Positions 13,105 through 25,430 of a DNA stretch of 64,000 nt are shown one piece after another. Source of the stretch: Eudromia elegans. Lineage: Eukaryota; Chordata; Aves; Tinamiformes; Tinamidae. Under the pieces are notes generated by a model. It was not told the DNA's origin and ran no database searches. It saw only the letters and a program-made list of their open reading frames with translations. Made by a program: the position numbers and the translations under genes. How positions within the stretch are numbered: position 1 is the stretch's first letter; each line of letters begins with the position of its first letter. The stretch is taken from positions 686,825-750,824 of the forward strand of contig PTEX01000192.1 in the NCBI GenBank assembly GCA_003342815.1. The letters are read 5' to 3'.

Positions 13105-15557
13105 CTCATGATTGCTCTAATCAAACTGCCAGCTGATATCAGTTTTATCACTAGTTTTCTAAGAAACAATTTAAAAATATGATGATTTGAACTGGGAATA
13201 ATCTCTTGAACTGTTAGTTCAGGCTTGGCGCCTTATGTATTGGAAAGATCATGGCTGAGAATACTGGTACTCCCATTGCGATCAATAACTTCTTGTTGTT
13301 ATTTTTAGTTATAGTCTTAGTTACAGAAGATTACTGAGCCTTATCATACTGATACTACTTTCCTATTATTGTCTCTCTTTTGACTTTTCCTTTACTGTAG
13401 AGCGAAAGAAAAAAATGATGTATTAATGAGATATTTTAGTCTTCTGAAATCACAAAAAGGTAATATTCTTGGGATGAAATAGGAATAGTAAGTAGTGTAA
13501 CTTAAAGCAAATCTTGAACATTCAGTGGGAAAATGAGGTTTGGGATGCATAAAATTCCTGTTTATGCAAGTTCAAACTAATTTTATGAACCGTTCACCCA
13601 GCTCAACTTTCTTTTCTTCTATCTCATTTTCCTTACTAGCTAGAAACAAATATAGCAAACATCAGTAGACCTTGAAAAACACATTAAAATTGTTCACGAG
13701 GTTCCTTCTTTCTTTCAATATATGTCAGCTAAATTGAAAAAAAACCACTTTTTTTTGAGATGACAGCCTTCAAGAAATATGGCATCAAGTTTATCTTTAA
13801 AAAAATATATATTTTTAGTTCAGTTTAAGATATTTATGCAATGATATGCTCCCGTATATATTGTAAAGGACTATTAAAAGCTATCTTTCAATATACCAAT
13901 TCATTTAAAGCTCTGCATGTGTATTGCTTGTCTTTATAAGATGTTAATTAATAAAGTTGTAAAGCACAAAGAATCTAAAATGGAAGGCATTTATAATGAT
14001 GTTGGATTGAAATGTATATTATTGCAGTTGTATGCACTCATTTCCCTCTTTATTACTGCTTTGTGGTTATGAATTAGTATTTCTATGCCTGGGAATAGAA
14101 AGGTTTCAAATTAATTCCTTAGACCACAACAATAGTCAAGCAAATCCCGTGGCTGCTTGCTGCTGGTACTGTTAGATATGATGTGAGTTTTCATATGCAT
14201 GGATCAGACTTAGAAAAATATATTCTGTTATATGCTCCCAAATTCAGTGGCATGCTAGTAGGCAGTGTGACTACGCTTCCCAGCTTTAGAAGGCTCTTCA
14301 AAATATGTGTTCATGCATTGGAGAGCTTTGCTGTTGATATGAAAAGTGCTCAAATGCTTGTTCTTTTTTCCCTTCCGGAAACAGGCAACGTTCTGACTTA
14401 ACCACATAGTCAAACAGCTTGTCTGTCAGACAGGGCAATATACAGGAACTGTTTGAAATCATTAGAAATGGTTAGTGGACAAACAAGTCAATGCTGGTGT
14501 CATTTTCATGGCCCTGGGGTTGTTTTTCTGAGTTCCTTGCTTATAATCTTTGACAGTGAGAGTCAGCATGTGTTGTGAAGAAGAGATACAAGGACATATT
14601 CTGGATTTCATGGGTCTGTATCCTGCCTTGTAGCATTGATCAATCCTGGGAAAAACAGGTCATAAACAGAAACTATCGTACCTTGAGAAGAGAAGGCTTA
14701 GGTGTTGAAAACATCGAGTTCTGTGTAAGAACCCTGAATCTGATCGGCTTCCAGTGCTTTTTTGTTGTATTCAGTAGGATCAGGATTACATGCTGGAATT
14801 TGCATCTTATGGCCAAAAAAATTCACAAGAGATTTTACAGGCATAAGATAAATACCCAGCGAGTGTCACCACCTGGTACAGTATGATGAAGTCCATACAG
14901 TAGCCTTGATTTGCAGTCTTTGGAGATGTAGTTTTAAAAAGAACATCCTTAATAAAATTAGATCCTGGGTGAAATGTGAGGTGGTCTGTCTCTGAAACTT
15001 TGAAAGTTTCTTGACTCTAACAAGAAACTGATGGAGTTCATCTGCAGTCATCTTCCGTTCCTGAGAATTAAGCTGCTGTTTAATGACACATCACTGATGA
15101 TCCACGAAGGGTTTTGTTATTAATATTGATGTTCATGCAAGGGTTTAGATAGCCACACTGATAGGCCCTAGACAAGCAGGCATTATGAGAGTGCAAAGAT
15201 AAGCTGATGCATTTTCCTTGTTATTCTGCTGTATTGTACCTCTAGTAAGTTTTGTGGTGTTATTTTGTTTGCACTTACGTAAGATTTTGATTGATTTCAG
15301 TTGCCTGTTATTAACAGAAGAGCGCACAGTCAGTGTCAGCCCCAGACATAAGTTCAGGAGATTATCTGGGACCTGACAGGCCTGTCTAGCCCATCCCAGA
15401 CAGTTTGCTCACCATCATATGCAGCATGGTACCCCTCCATGTATCCATCTTATCTGTTAGTATCTATAGAGAACTTAACTTTCTGCTGGAGATACGAGAG
15501 CACCTAAAGAGGAAGCTGATGCACAGGTGAGTGGTAACTTGCTGCCATGTCTGCATT

Positions 15558-15826
15558 AGAATCATCATAGAATCATCATAGAATGGCTAGGGTTGGAAGG
15601 GACCTGTAGAGGTCATCTAGTCCAACCCCCCTGCACACGCAGGGTCCCCTACAGCATGTGGCACAGGGTGATGTCCAGGCGGGTTTTGAAGATCTCCAGA
15701 GACGGAGACTCCACCACCTCCCTGGGCAGCCTGTTCCAGTGCTCTGTCACCCTCACCGTTGAGAAATTCTTCCTCAAGTTCCTGTGGAACTTTTGGTGCC
15801 TCAATTTGTGGCCGTTTCTACTCCAA
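15558..15826 (-). mobile_element. CR1 LINE, 5'-truncated, with ORF2 C-terminus
   Basis: Read on the minus strand this is the 3' end of a CR1 retrotransposon. An uninterrupted frame (15649-15834) encodes the ORF2 C-terminus, with the typical motifs [39 protein letters not shown] and LCHML before the stop. The 3' untranslated part follows, including the conserved GGTTGGAAGGGACCT (plus-strand orientation, near 15590). The frame is intact over the retained part, so this copy is younger than those at 9.8 or 54.4 kb. The 3' tail is unusual: its repeat unit is 11 bp (AGAATCATCAT in plus-strand orientation, at 15558-15579) instead of the common 8 bp. The 5' end is truncated, the normal state for CR1. 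Confidence 0.95.
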
Positions 15827-17860
15827 GCAGACACTAAGTCAACATATTAGTACCAGGGAATCTGTATTTACTTGAGCGACTCCAGATGCCACAAGGTGGA
15901 AGATATTTCAGCCTCATTCTTTTATCTATCATTGACTAGCCACTGGTTGCCATTGCTCACTCTTTATTTTCTGTATGAACTTAAGAAAAAATATTCTTCC
16001 TACACATGCTTTAGAAGCTTGTTTTTGTCTAATAGCAAGATCGCCTTATTCTGCATAATTTCAACTCTAATTAAAGATGCAGAGGTTTATATATTGATGC
16101 TGCCTGACAGTGTTTCATATCACTTTTATAGCTCATTAAAATGTAAATTGTGACAATAGAATAATTGTTCAAATATGCCTTTAGTTTACACATGCAACAA
16201 AATAAACTGTTAACACGGCAGCTTTCCCTGACATAATTATTTACACCCTTTTCTCAAGTTTAACTACAAGAAATCCAACATTTTCTCCTATCCAAAGTTG
16301 GCTTTAGGTAGTGCAGCCAAACATTATAACAGGGAGAAGAAGCCTTTCAAAAACCAGGAAGGAATGCATTTTCTTTCTCTGCCTGTTTGACTATTCACAG
16401 TGCTCTCACTACTTCACTCTTCATCTCACTGTTGCTAAAAGACACACACAAAAATCAGCCAGATATAAACTCCTGATCTCAGTCACTATTAGGGTCTACT
16501 ACTGCTGCAAGACACCAAACCAACCAGCTTCTCTCTTTTAAAGCAATTACACTTAGGACAGTTAAAGAATGTTAGCCTTCTTTTATAAATTATTAATTTA
16601 GGAGAGAGAAAGAAAAAAATACATTATCATCACTATTTCATAATCTCTTTATACTTACTTAGAATGTCTTTGCAATCAATAATTCAAGTAAAAGAAAAAT
16701 TGAGTCTTTTCAGACCATTGCTTTCTTCCAAGCCATCCCACAACGCTGTGAAGCTTCAAATACAGAGTGTAACAGGGACTTAAACTATAAAATCTGTTCT
16801 TTGGGAAGATTTGTATATCTTCAGTGAAATGGTTGATCATGAGCTTCTCTCATGGCTTTGCTATCTGTATTAATAATTAAGAGATGTTCTCAGAGTATTT
16901 CTTATGTTTTGGGGTATTTTAAGGAAATAAGCATCTTCATATATGTTTTCATAACATGATCACTTCTGTGAACAGAGAGAGAATACACATGAGAGGTTTA
17001 TGCTAAGGGATTTCCCACTAAGGTGTGATATACAAAACAATAGTGGAGACAGATGTATAGAGCAAAGCTAGGGATTAAGGTGACTTATAGAAGATCCTTC
17101 TGGAAGATGTGTAGACCAGGAGAATAAAGAGAGAAAATTTCTGTGGCAGAGATTTTTTTATTTTTAAATGAAAATTAAATTTATGGTGTTTTCCTAGCTG
17201 AACAGCATTTTGCTGAAAAAAGAGGTGAGAAGTAAGAGGCTATTAGAGGTACAAGCTTTATATCGAAGGCAGAAAGACAGAGCTAGGTCAAACATAAATA
17301 CACCAAACTGAGTTACTGCTAGAAAATTTATTCACTAAAAAGTTGCATGCAATAGCAAAACAGAAATATATTACTTTGTTTGGCTGGTAATTCTTTGTTC
17401 AGTCAAACCAGTTTCTCAATATTTATGCTGTTAACATTAAGGACAGAACATGCCAGGTTGACTCAAGAAGCTTGAAGTGATCTAGAGTTCTGTTCTGCTT
17501 CAGTGTTGCATGGGATGAGAAGAAAGTCAGGGGAAACAAATGTTTGTTTGGCCTTAATGAACAAAAATCTCACCTGCCTTGGCATAAAAGAAATAAAATT
17601 TGAATAGTAAATATTTTTTTTTCTAGAATATCATGACATATGTACCACAACTTTAAATTCTAGTATTAGCTTTCATTGTGTCTGAAACGGCACAGTTTTA
17701 GTGTAATTTCTTCATCTTTCATTAAAGAACAGGAATTTAATATGTAGTTTAATTGCATAGTTTTAAGTCCAAAAGTATTATTATTAACATCTAAGCTGTC
17801 ATGGCCAAAATATCCCAGAGCCTGAAACAGTAGAAAAGATGGTTACTTTTTCCGGGCCCA
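15827..17860. other. Non-genic AT-rich DNA
   Basis: No gene or recognisable repeat is seen. Open frames (up to 93 codons at 15872-16153) have no known motifs and are rich in residues expected from AT-rich noncoding DNA. Confidence 0.6.
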
Positions 17861-18170
17861 AATTGATATAGATGTGAGAGGCTCCCGCTGTAGTTTGTTG
17901 TCTGCTCCGTATCTGGCACCTCTTTGAAATCTTCCCCCATTTGGGCCTGGGTACAGCTGGCTGGGAAATGCAGCCTCTATGTGGACTTCTGAGCTAATCA
18001 GGCTTTCAAACGAAGATGGAGAGTAATTAAAGTCAGTGCAAGATCACCCAGAAGGCAGCAGCACTTTTTAACAGGCTGCAGCTCTTTGACATTTGTATCA
18101 TAAAAACAGAGAGTCTGTTTTCTCCTTTAGCATACAGGCCCACAGGGTGTTAGATCTGCCCTAGCTGGGG
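17860..18170. promoter_or_regulatory. Candidate conserved noncoding element
   Basis: This stretch is non-repetitive and of balanced base composition, in contrast to its AT-rich surroundings. It has factor-site-like words such as GAGTAATTAAAG (18021-18032, a homeodomain core), GAGCTAATCAGG (17991-18002) and GCAGCAGCAC. It has no long open frame. It reads like a vertebrate developmental enhancer, but conservation cannot be seen from one sequence, so this is inference only. Confidence 0.3.
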
Positions 18171-18480
18171 AGGCTCATGACCTCCAAAAAGACGTGCAAC
18201 GCTCTGCAGAATTCAGCTCTAGGGCGGCAGAAAGGGTTCCTGCTTCCCCCCGTTGCCTTTCCTCAGCCACCAGCCTGCTGCTTCAGCTCACACACAGAAA
18301 ACAACAGCGGAAAAGGAAAATCCCATCCTGGAGATGCAGCGATGCCGCGATCTGGTGTTGAACGTCGCCTCGCGCATCAGCTGCTTTTCTGCTTCTTGTG
18401 CACGGAACTGTTTGTGCTCCCCATAGCGGCAGAAGGTTTTTGCCAGCTCTGGTGGGCTACTTCTCTGTGTGAGCCAAATG
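18171..18480 (+). other. GC-richer stretch with unrecognised 106-codon open frame
   Basis: The DNA is locally richer in GC and CpG than its flanks (for example CGATGCCGCGATC near 18341). It carries an open frame (18177-18497) of 106 codons starting MTSKKT. I recognise no domain in it, the middle is low in complexity and there is no splice context I can support. It may be part of the regulatory stretch before it or a noncoding transcript. Confidence 0.4.
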
Positions 18481-20382
18481 AGCTTTCAAACTGCTAATGG
18501 TGCCTAAAACGCTAGACAGGAGAGGCGACATGGGAGTTTTCCAATATCTAGCGAGTGGATCTCTGCAGCTTGGGAACTAATAGAAAGAAAATTATGGCTG
18601 ATTCTGGCCAACTTCGCCCTCCTCTCCTCAATGCTATCCAATAGGATTCCTGTTCTCCTAGTGTGGAGAAATGCTGATGATTAATAAGCTGTTAATATGC
18701 AGGAAGGACTGGGCAGATTTAGGATTAGCAATGATAGCCAGTGAACAGGGAACAGTTTGAACCAAATATAGATTTTTCCAAGCGAGGGCACGTGCTGCTC
18801 TCCCACCAGGGCTGTGTGTTGGCAGTGGCCAAATGAAAAAGAATAAAACATTTGATTTAGAATGACAGCTACATAGGATTTGACTAAATGTGTGCATTGA
18901 TTTGCTTTGCCAGAAGGAGATTTATACAGTGGGTCTAGAAAAATGTTAATGGGGATCTGGAAGATATTACTAAGGGTCCTGCACTAAAACAGCTTTATGG
19001 CAGGGGTCTAGGATGGGAGAATATGGTACCTATCTACACCCTTGCACAAAGACACCCACCACAGGCAGCTGCTGACCTGTCTTGTTCATGACCTGCTTGC
19101 TCGTTCTGCCATGGATTTCTGTGAAAATTGGAATAGCAGGACAGCAGCCTGAAAAAGCTTAGATGAACTGATATGCAGAGAGCAGAGGCCCTAGGGCAGT
19201 CCCCTCATGTCGTGAAGGACTCAGTACATTCCTGGACTCCACCAGTTTCTGTCTGTCCCAAGGTGATCAGGCACCGTTTAATCCATTTTTACATCTCTCA
19301 TTTTGCATCTATCATGTGAATGAAATGTGGAACAGCTGTATGTTCCTGCAAGAGACTATTAGACTGCTAAGACAAGTATTTTCCATTTTATTGGATTAAG
19401 TAAATATACACGGACTTCAGATTTCAAACATACTTTCCACCTTATTTACAGCCAGAATATGGAAAAGCCTGATGAGCCATAATCAGGACGAGCCTCCTAA
19501 AACATAACACAGCATTCTCAATAGGGTAGACATAACACGATTAGTAACCTGGGAATAAAGGTGCTGTCTCAGTATTCCTATATAGTTTAACTTCAGATGC
19601 TCATAAATCTGTGATAAAGAAGCAATTGTTTCAGAATGAAAACCCACTGAGTAAGGTTTTATCTGAAATTAGGTAGGCATTGGTTTTAATTTGAGATATC
19701 TTTTACTATCTTCCATTGCTCATTTATTCATCTTAGACAAAGATGATAAATAGGTATTTTATAAAACAATCCTGAGGGGGTCAGAAACTCATGCTGTTCA
19801 GATTAAGTCTCCTGTGAGCTCTGCATTTTCCCTCCTGCTGTCACAGTGGGAGGTGATAACCATGGCAGGAGCCAAGGTTTGCAGATCTTGTCTTCTCTGC
19901 CTCAACCTTTGCATGGGGGCCCATGCGAGCCAAGGTCCCAACTTGCACCTGTCCTCCAAGTGTGTATCCTCCGCCAAGAAAATGCTCACAGCATCTGCAG
20001 TATTTTGCAGGCAAGCCAGAGAGACTTGGAGAGGGATGGGCATTGGCTTGCCTGCCTTGCTGGTAGGTCACAGCTGTGCAGCTGCTAACCAGACAGGATA
20101 CCAGCACAGGCCTGAAAATGAGCTGAGTATGTCCCATGGCAATGTATGGAAATGGAGACTTCATTGTGCCTGGGCAGTGTCTCAGGGCTTCTAAGGGGAG
20201 CAGCATGGTTTTGCCCACATATTTAATAGTTGTGAAGGCAAAGGGAGGGGGAAAAGAGGCGTAAATGGTGTGTCCTAACCCGGTGACACTTGTCTGAGAA
20301 AAGGCTGGTGCAGATAGCTAGTGAAGCTGCCTGAGAGAGGCTGGGAAAGTCCTGGTTCAAAGCAATTGTTGCTTGCAAAGCC

Positions 20383-20450
20383 TTCAGTCCCATCATTTAC
20401 CTATCTTTAGAATGGAGACAGCACTATTCCCTGTCACACCAAGCTAAGAT
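20383..20450 (+). repeat. Possible MIR-like SINE fragment
   Basis: The order CAGTCCCATCATTTACC, then TAGAATGGAGACAG, then ACTATTCCCTGTCACA parallels the core of MIR-like SINEs (CAGTTTCCTCATCTGTAAA, then ATGGGGATAATA, then CCTACCTCACA). It is short and diverged. It could be chance, but similar, better fragments occur at 25.3, 40.0 and 50.3 kb. Confidence 0.4.
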
Positions 20451-21902
20451 CTGTGACTGAAAATATTCCATGTTGCATATTAATTAGAGTCATTAATTGT
20501 TTTCAGGGGTAACATATCAAAGCATAATGTTCTTAATGGTATTTAGGAAGGAGGTTCCAAAACTGGATATTCCCAAAATATCCTGAGCTGAATGAGCATC
20601 ACAGAAATGGCACAGATCAATGATCTGCACCCATAGATATCAAAATGTCTTCTAAAATCCGGCCATTAATATTTGGTATTTAGTTATTTCGCTTGTAGAC
20701 ACCTTTTGTAGACATCTTTACTCCTTTAAGAATCTTGGCTTTAGTTTTCTTTGTCTGTGTAGCCGTTTCTGGATATTTTATCACTGGTGAAATTAAACTA
20801 CTAGAATTTGTCAGATAATCTTCTAATTGGAGTTTTATGATTTTATATTTTATAAAATAATTTTAAGAATTATAAAACTGTGCTGTACTTCATGGTCTTT
20901 AATCTATCAAGAGCATTGGAATAATGACTGTTAATTAATTCAATCAAATGATTTTTACTGTGCTTTGTAGCTAGAGCAATTTCAGTATTTTTGACTTTTC
21001 TTTAATAAAATAAAAATTGATATATTTTTATTGTGACATGAAAAACTACAATAAATTAATGGTTATTTTTCTTAGCTCATTAAAAAAGTAGCAGCTTGAT
21101 ATTGCATTGTTAATGCTGATTATTTCTACAGTGGGAAAATGTATGGCTATTCCTTGCAGGCAGTAATGATAGAGAATAATTGGTTTTAAAAATGCCACCA
21201 GAAAACTCGAGCAAATGAAGGCGGTGAAACAGTACCAGCATGACTGAACAAAATAAAATATGCCATATATTACTAGATATTATAAAACTATTTCTGGTAG
21301 CTGAATTCTTGCTCCATACTTTTTATTCAAGTTTTTTCAGTACGTGGCCAAAGCTCTGCATGTTCTTTCATCTGATGGGTGATTACATGTGACAATAATG
21401 GACAGGAAAGCAAATGGGTATCTGGCAGTTCTGTTGGGTTTGCAGAAAACCTATATTTGGACTCAGTGAATGAATGTATGATTGTCTTACAAGCAGATTT
21501 GGGACTCAGCTAAAAACAAAATTAAATGGAACAATCGTGTCATCCAAGAGGAATAATTCTGCAAGAATGAGGAGAAATGTCTCCAAAAAGAGAAGTTGCC
21601 ACTTCAGATCCAGCTATATTTGCTTGCTTTTCCTGTAATCATATTTAATCCAGTATAAGGAAAGTATATTTGCTCAGGTGTCTTTGGAAAATTGCAGTTG
21701 TATTTCTTATGGAAAACCAGTTTATTTTACAGTGGATGGTACCTGGATATTGCTTTATTAACTGAATTTTACTTTCTGCACTATATTAATTCATTCATCA
21801 TTATTTTCAGCATTTCTGTCAGGCTTCTCTTTGTGCTGCGGGAGCTTCAAGACTATGATGGGACCAAAGGTATTTGGGGTTTAAAAAGAAAATAATTTCT
21901 CC

Positions 21903-21922
21903 TTTTTTTTTTTTTTTTTTTT
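21903..21922 (+). repeat. T20 homopolymer tract
   Basis: Twenty consecutive T, the longest homopolymer in the window. No recognisable retroelement body is attached on either side. Confidence 0.9.
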
Positions 21923-23864
21923 GTAAAATAGGTCAGGATGATTAGATACTTGGGTTCTTAAGCTAAATAAAATGAAATGAACAAAACAGAGCAATTACAT
22001 TGCAAGAGTTCCCCAAGGGGTGATACACAACTTTAACTACTTTTTCCATAATTATATCACTAAAATGCCCTAATAGTTTAGCCTGCAACACCCTTCTGCA
22101 CCTACAGACAGTCTGCAGTATCTCCAGATCCCTGCAAGGATGCTTTGAAAACAGAAGTGGGGAATTTGAAAATTGTAGACTTAAGATCCAGATTTTCAAA
22201 TTCTACTTTCTTAATTTGAGTTCCTGGATTCTAAAATTAGGCTTCCAAAGAAGTAAGGATGTTTTGAAGTGTTCTGTCTTTCTAAACACTCTCTTTAAAA
22301 TTATTCAGAACCTAAATCACTTGTTTTGGAGCCTAAGTTTAGATTCATATGTTGTTAGAACACTGTAAATAAAATGTTTTCAAAATAATTTCTGGATGAA
22401 CACTGTCAGGTTCATCCCTTTCCATTTTTTACACTTCCGATAAAGGTTAATTGTAAATTTATTTGGTCATGATTGTATTTTGGAAGTAGACTAAAATTGA
22501 ATGTTTTCTATCCTGGGAAGTCTTGACACTTCTAATGCTCAAAATATGAAGTTGGTTGGGAAAATAATGGCCATCTAAAAAGCTAGATGACCCAGTAAAT
22601 GTCAAATGCTGCCATTCATTTTTTTGCCTGTTTTTATACAGATCCACAGTGAAATACTTAAGTCAAATCACTATCATTTCATTGTTTATCTACCACGTAG
22701 TATGACGGCTCTCAGACATAAGGTAGCCAGAAATATCTTGAGATCTAGTTGCAATAGACAAAATATCTTGGAAACCATTTTCCTAGAATTGGTCTATAGA
22801 AACTCCATTAAGCACTTCCTACAAATCTTTTCCATGAAGTGGATGCTGTCAATATGCTTTTAAAAAAGGCTTTGCTTCACAAAATAGCGGTACTGATCCA
22901 CCACAAACTATCTTTGTAGTAGACTAAAATAATTGCCTCCAAAGTGATGACTATTACACCTTCCCATTCCATCTTTGCCAGTTATAGTACAATAGTGGGC
23001 ACAATCCTGACAATTCAAAGCAAGCAGAAGTTTCACTGAAATCACAACTTTCCCTACAATAATTGCAATCTCTAATTGCATGAATGCAACCTCTTTGTAT
23101 TGTTCATATAAGCAGGCATAGAAATCAGGACGTTTGATTCCTAATCCCCTCTTTGTCATTTCCCAAGCCATTTTAGGTGAGAGTGCCTCTTTCCACAGTA
23201 GTTTTTAATATGGTTGAATCTCAATCATAGCTGAGGTTTCTGGGTGCTCTTTTAATGCAGATAGATAATAACAGTGATCTCATTTCCGAAGAGGGACAAG
23301 TGAAAACAATCAGACAGATCAAATTAAAGGCAAATAAGACTGAATTTGGTAGGACAGTTATCATCTCTGGAGTGATATTTTCTCTTTTTTGTAGTGCTTC
23401 TCTCTTCACTCTGCCTGTACTGCATGTAAAGCCTCAGCCTGATTTGGTGCTTTTCCTTTTGAAAGCACTGATCATCAAATTATGTGGCATTTATTCTTAA
23501 CCTAATACATTCTTTTCTGTACAAGAAATAATAAATCTTACTCAAAACAATTTATCCTTTTTCCCTGCATGCATTTTAAAGAAAATATTCATAAATATGC
23601 ATCTCTGTGCATGAGGAAACACATCTATTTACATGTTCTTGAGCTGTTTTAACGAATATGCCAGATTGGCATATACACACAAAAGGAAGAAAATTAAAGA
23701 TTACCTTTGAATTGTGCAAAAGACCAAGCTTTCTGCAATGACTGTTTATTGGAAATCAGAATTGTCAAACTAATTGTCTTGATAATTACTCTAGCGCTCA
23801 GTCTTCTAACGAATATTAGTTAAAAATCCTGATGTTCAAGGGGATTGCTTATGATAATAAACAT

Positions 23865-23892
23865 TCTATTGGCATTCTATTGGCATTCTAGT
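23865..23892 (+). repeat. 11-bp tandem repeat, about 2.5 copies
   Basis: The unit CATTCTATTGG is repeated twice and followed by a partial third CATTCTA. The copies are identical. Its first eight bases resemble the CR1 terminal unit ATTCTATG, but no CR1 body adjoins it. Confidence 0.85.
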
Positions 23893-25338
23893 AACCAATA
23901 TGTCTATGCTCCTGCACTCCAGTTCTCCAGATAGAGACAAATACAATACTTATTTTAAAAAATAGAGCCAAAAACTTCAAATTGAATATTTAACCCATTC
24001 TGCCCTCAGGGCTCTCTTACTGGATACCTGGTTCAGAATACAAAGGATCACAAAACTCAGTAGCATTTTTTACCTTCTACCACATCTTTTTTGAAGAGGC
24101 TTGTAGTGCTTTGTGAAGATAAGTAACATTCCTCTTGTTACCAGAGGCAGACAAGTATCACCTCTGTTGTGCTAATTATGAAATCAAAGTTGCATTTACA
24201 TTTTTAGTCCCTTTAGAAAGCAGAGTTGAAAGACACTTTCAGGCATTACACCTGCCTGTTGGTGACACTGATAAATAACGAGGCTTTACAGTTGCATCAT
24301 AATGCGTAAAAATGTTTTTCCATCTTCATTTTTCCCCGGGGAAAGGCTTACATGAGCAAGAAAATTACTAATACCAGAAGAGAGCAAGACACTTACCGAC
24401 TATGCATAAACTGCTGTCTAATGCACTACTAAAAATCTGAGAAGACTGGGAAAATAAACCACTTGTTGGGTTGTTTGACAGATATTTCCTAGATAGTCCA
24501 GAGCAGATCCAGACATCTCGTTGGCCATTTGGCCATGCTGAGGCCATCTCCTTCGCCAGGCAGCGGGGATATTGAGGACAACCCTGTGCAGATCTCCCTC
24601 TTTCCCCTTCAAAAGTCACACTTGTGGCCTTTGCAGCCCGATGCTTAGCAGGTATTGAAGTGAGTTCTTGGTGGTTTAAGTGGCATACACAATGCTGCAC
24701 GCCAGCACAGTGTCCTTAATGGATACACCAGAGAAAGAGATTGACTCCATCAAACCAAAGTACAGCCTTTTAATTCCCTTTGGTCCTGAGCACTCACTTA
24801 TCACTATCTCACAGCACCCTACATCCAAATCAAACCTGCCAGATGCTTAGAGCTCTAGTTGTATTTAATTTAGTTAGTTAAAACAGCACCTCGACTTTTC
24901 CCTCCCAGCCACAGACAGGTTCCTTTCAAGCTATGCTGAGTGGGCGTTTTTTCTCTTGACATGAAAGGGCAGCCAATTTGCAAGGGGGAAAATTAAATTT
25001 AGGGTACTTAGTCCATGTGAGAGGAAGGAAAGCAGGGCGGGGAGGTGGGACAGAGGGATAATATTTAACACACATATAAGTACATACTCACAGAAAAAAA
25101 TATATAAAAAAATTAGACCTTTCAACAGTAGGCAGTTCTGCGTTTATTGCTAGTACTACTAGGGCTTCACAAGTTTTATCAGTTTTGGGGTTTTTGGTGT
25201 TGTTTTTGTTTTTTCCAAGGAAAAAGAAAAGTCAGTCTATTTTCTACCCCTGGAAACCCAATAAAGTGCTACACCAAAATATGTTACTAAATATATGAGT
25301 GATCTGCATTTAAGTTTGTATGTGCTCAAGAGCTCCTT

Positions 25339-25430
25339 TATGATCTTGAACAAGTCACTCAACAATTACCACTTAGCACGTCCCTGTTCCTCCATCTATA
25401 AAATAAGTCTGGAGCCTGTTTCTTTTAGCT
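25339..25430 (+). repeat. MIR-like ancient amniote SINE fragment
   Basis: TGATCTTGAACAAGTCACTC (25341-25360) and TTCCTCCATCTATAAAATAA (25387-25406) match the core of MIR-type SINEs (TGaCCTTGggCAAGTCACTt, then TTCCTCatCTgTAAAATgg) in order and at the right distance. This is a fossil older than birds. The tRNA-related head is not recognisable. Confidence 0.65.

Larger units (their letters stand above)
10227..15557. other. Non-genic AT-rich DNA
   Basis: No gene is supported. Items inside are listed separately: a diverged amniote repeat fragment (10791-10830), a CT-rich tract (11213-11297), a 9-bp-arm hairpin (12254-12274), an 18-bp duplication (12697-12732) and a 10-bp-arm inverted repeat (13069-13104). 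Open frames reach 111 codons (12679-13014) but show no domain or splice-bounded conservation that I can recognise. The region around 13720-13960 is extremely AT-rich. Confidence 0.6.
18481..24360. other. Non-genic DNA
   Basis: No gene is supported. Around 19800-20220 the DNA is GC-richer and both strands are open at once (126 codons on plus, 125 on minus). That pattern is expected from composition rather than coding. A T20 tract lies at 21903-21922, a short tandem repeat at 23865-23892 and a faint SINE-like fragment at 20383-20450. From 20800 to 21080 the DNA is very AT-rich, with small inverted repeats. Confidence 0.6.

Noticed and set aside
19798-20218. Frames of about 125 codons open on both strands at once
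   Set aside because: Double-strand openness follows from local GC richness; neither product is recognisable.
23865-23892. Tandem repeat as a CRISPR-like array
   Set aside because: The units are 11 bp and contiguous without spacers; the genome is vertebrate.
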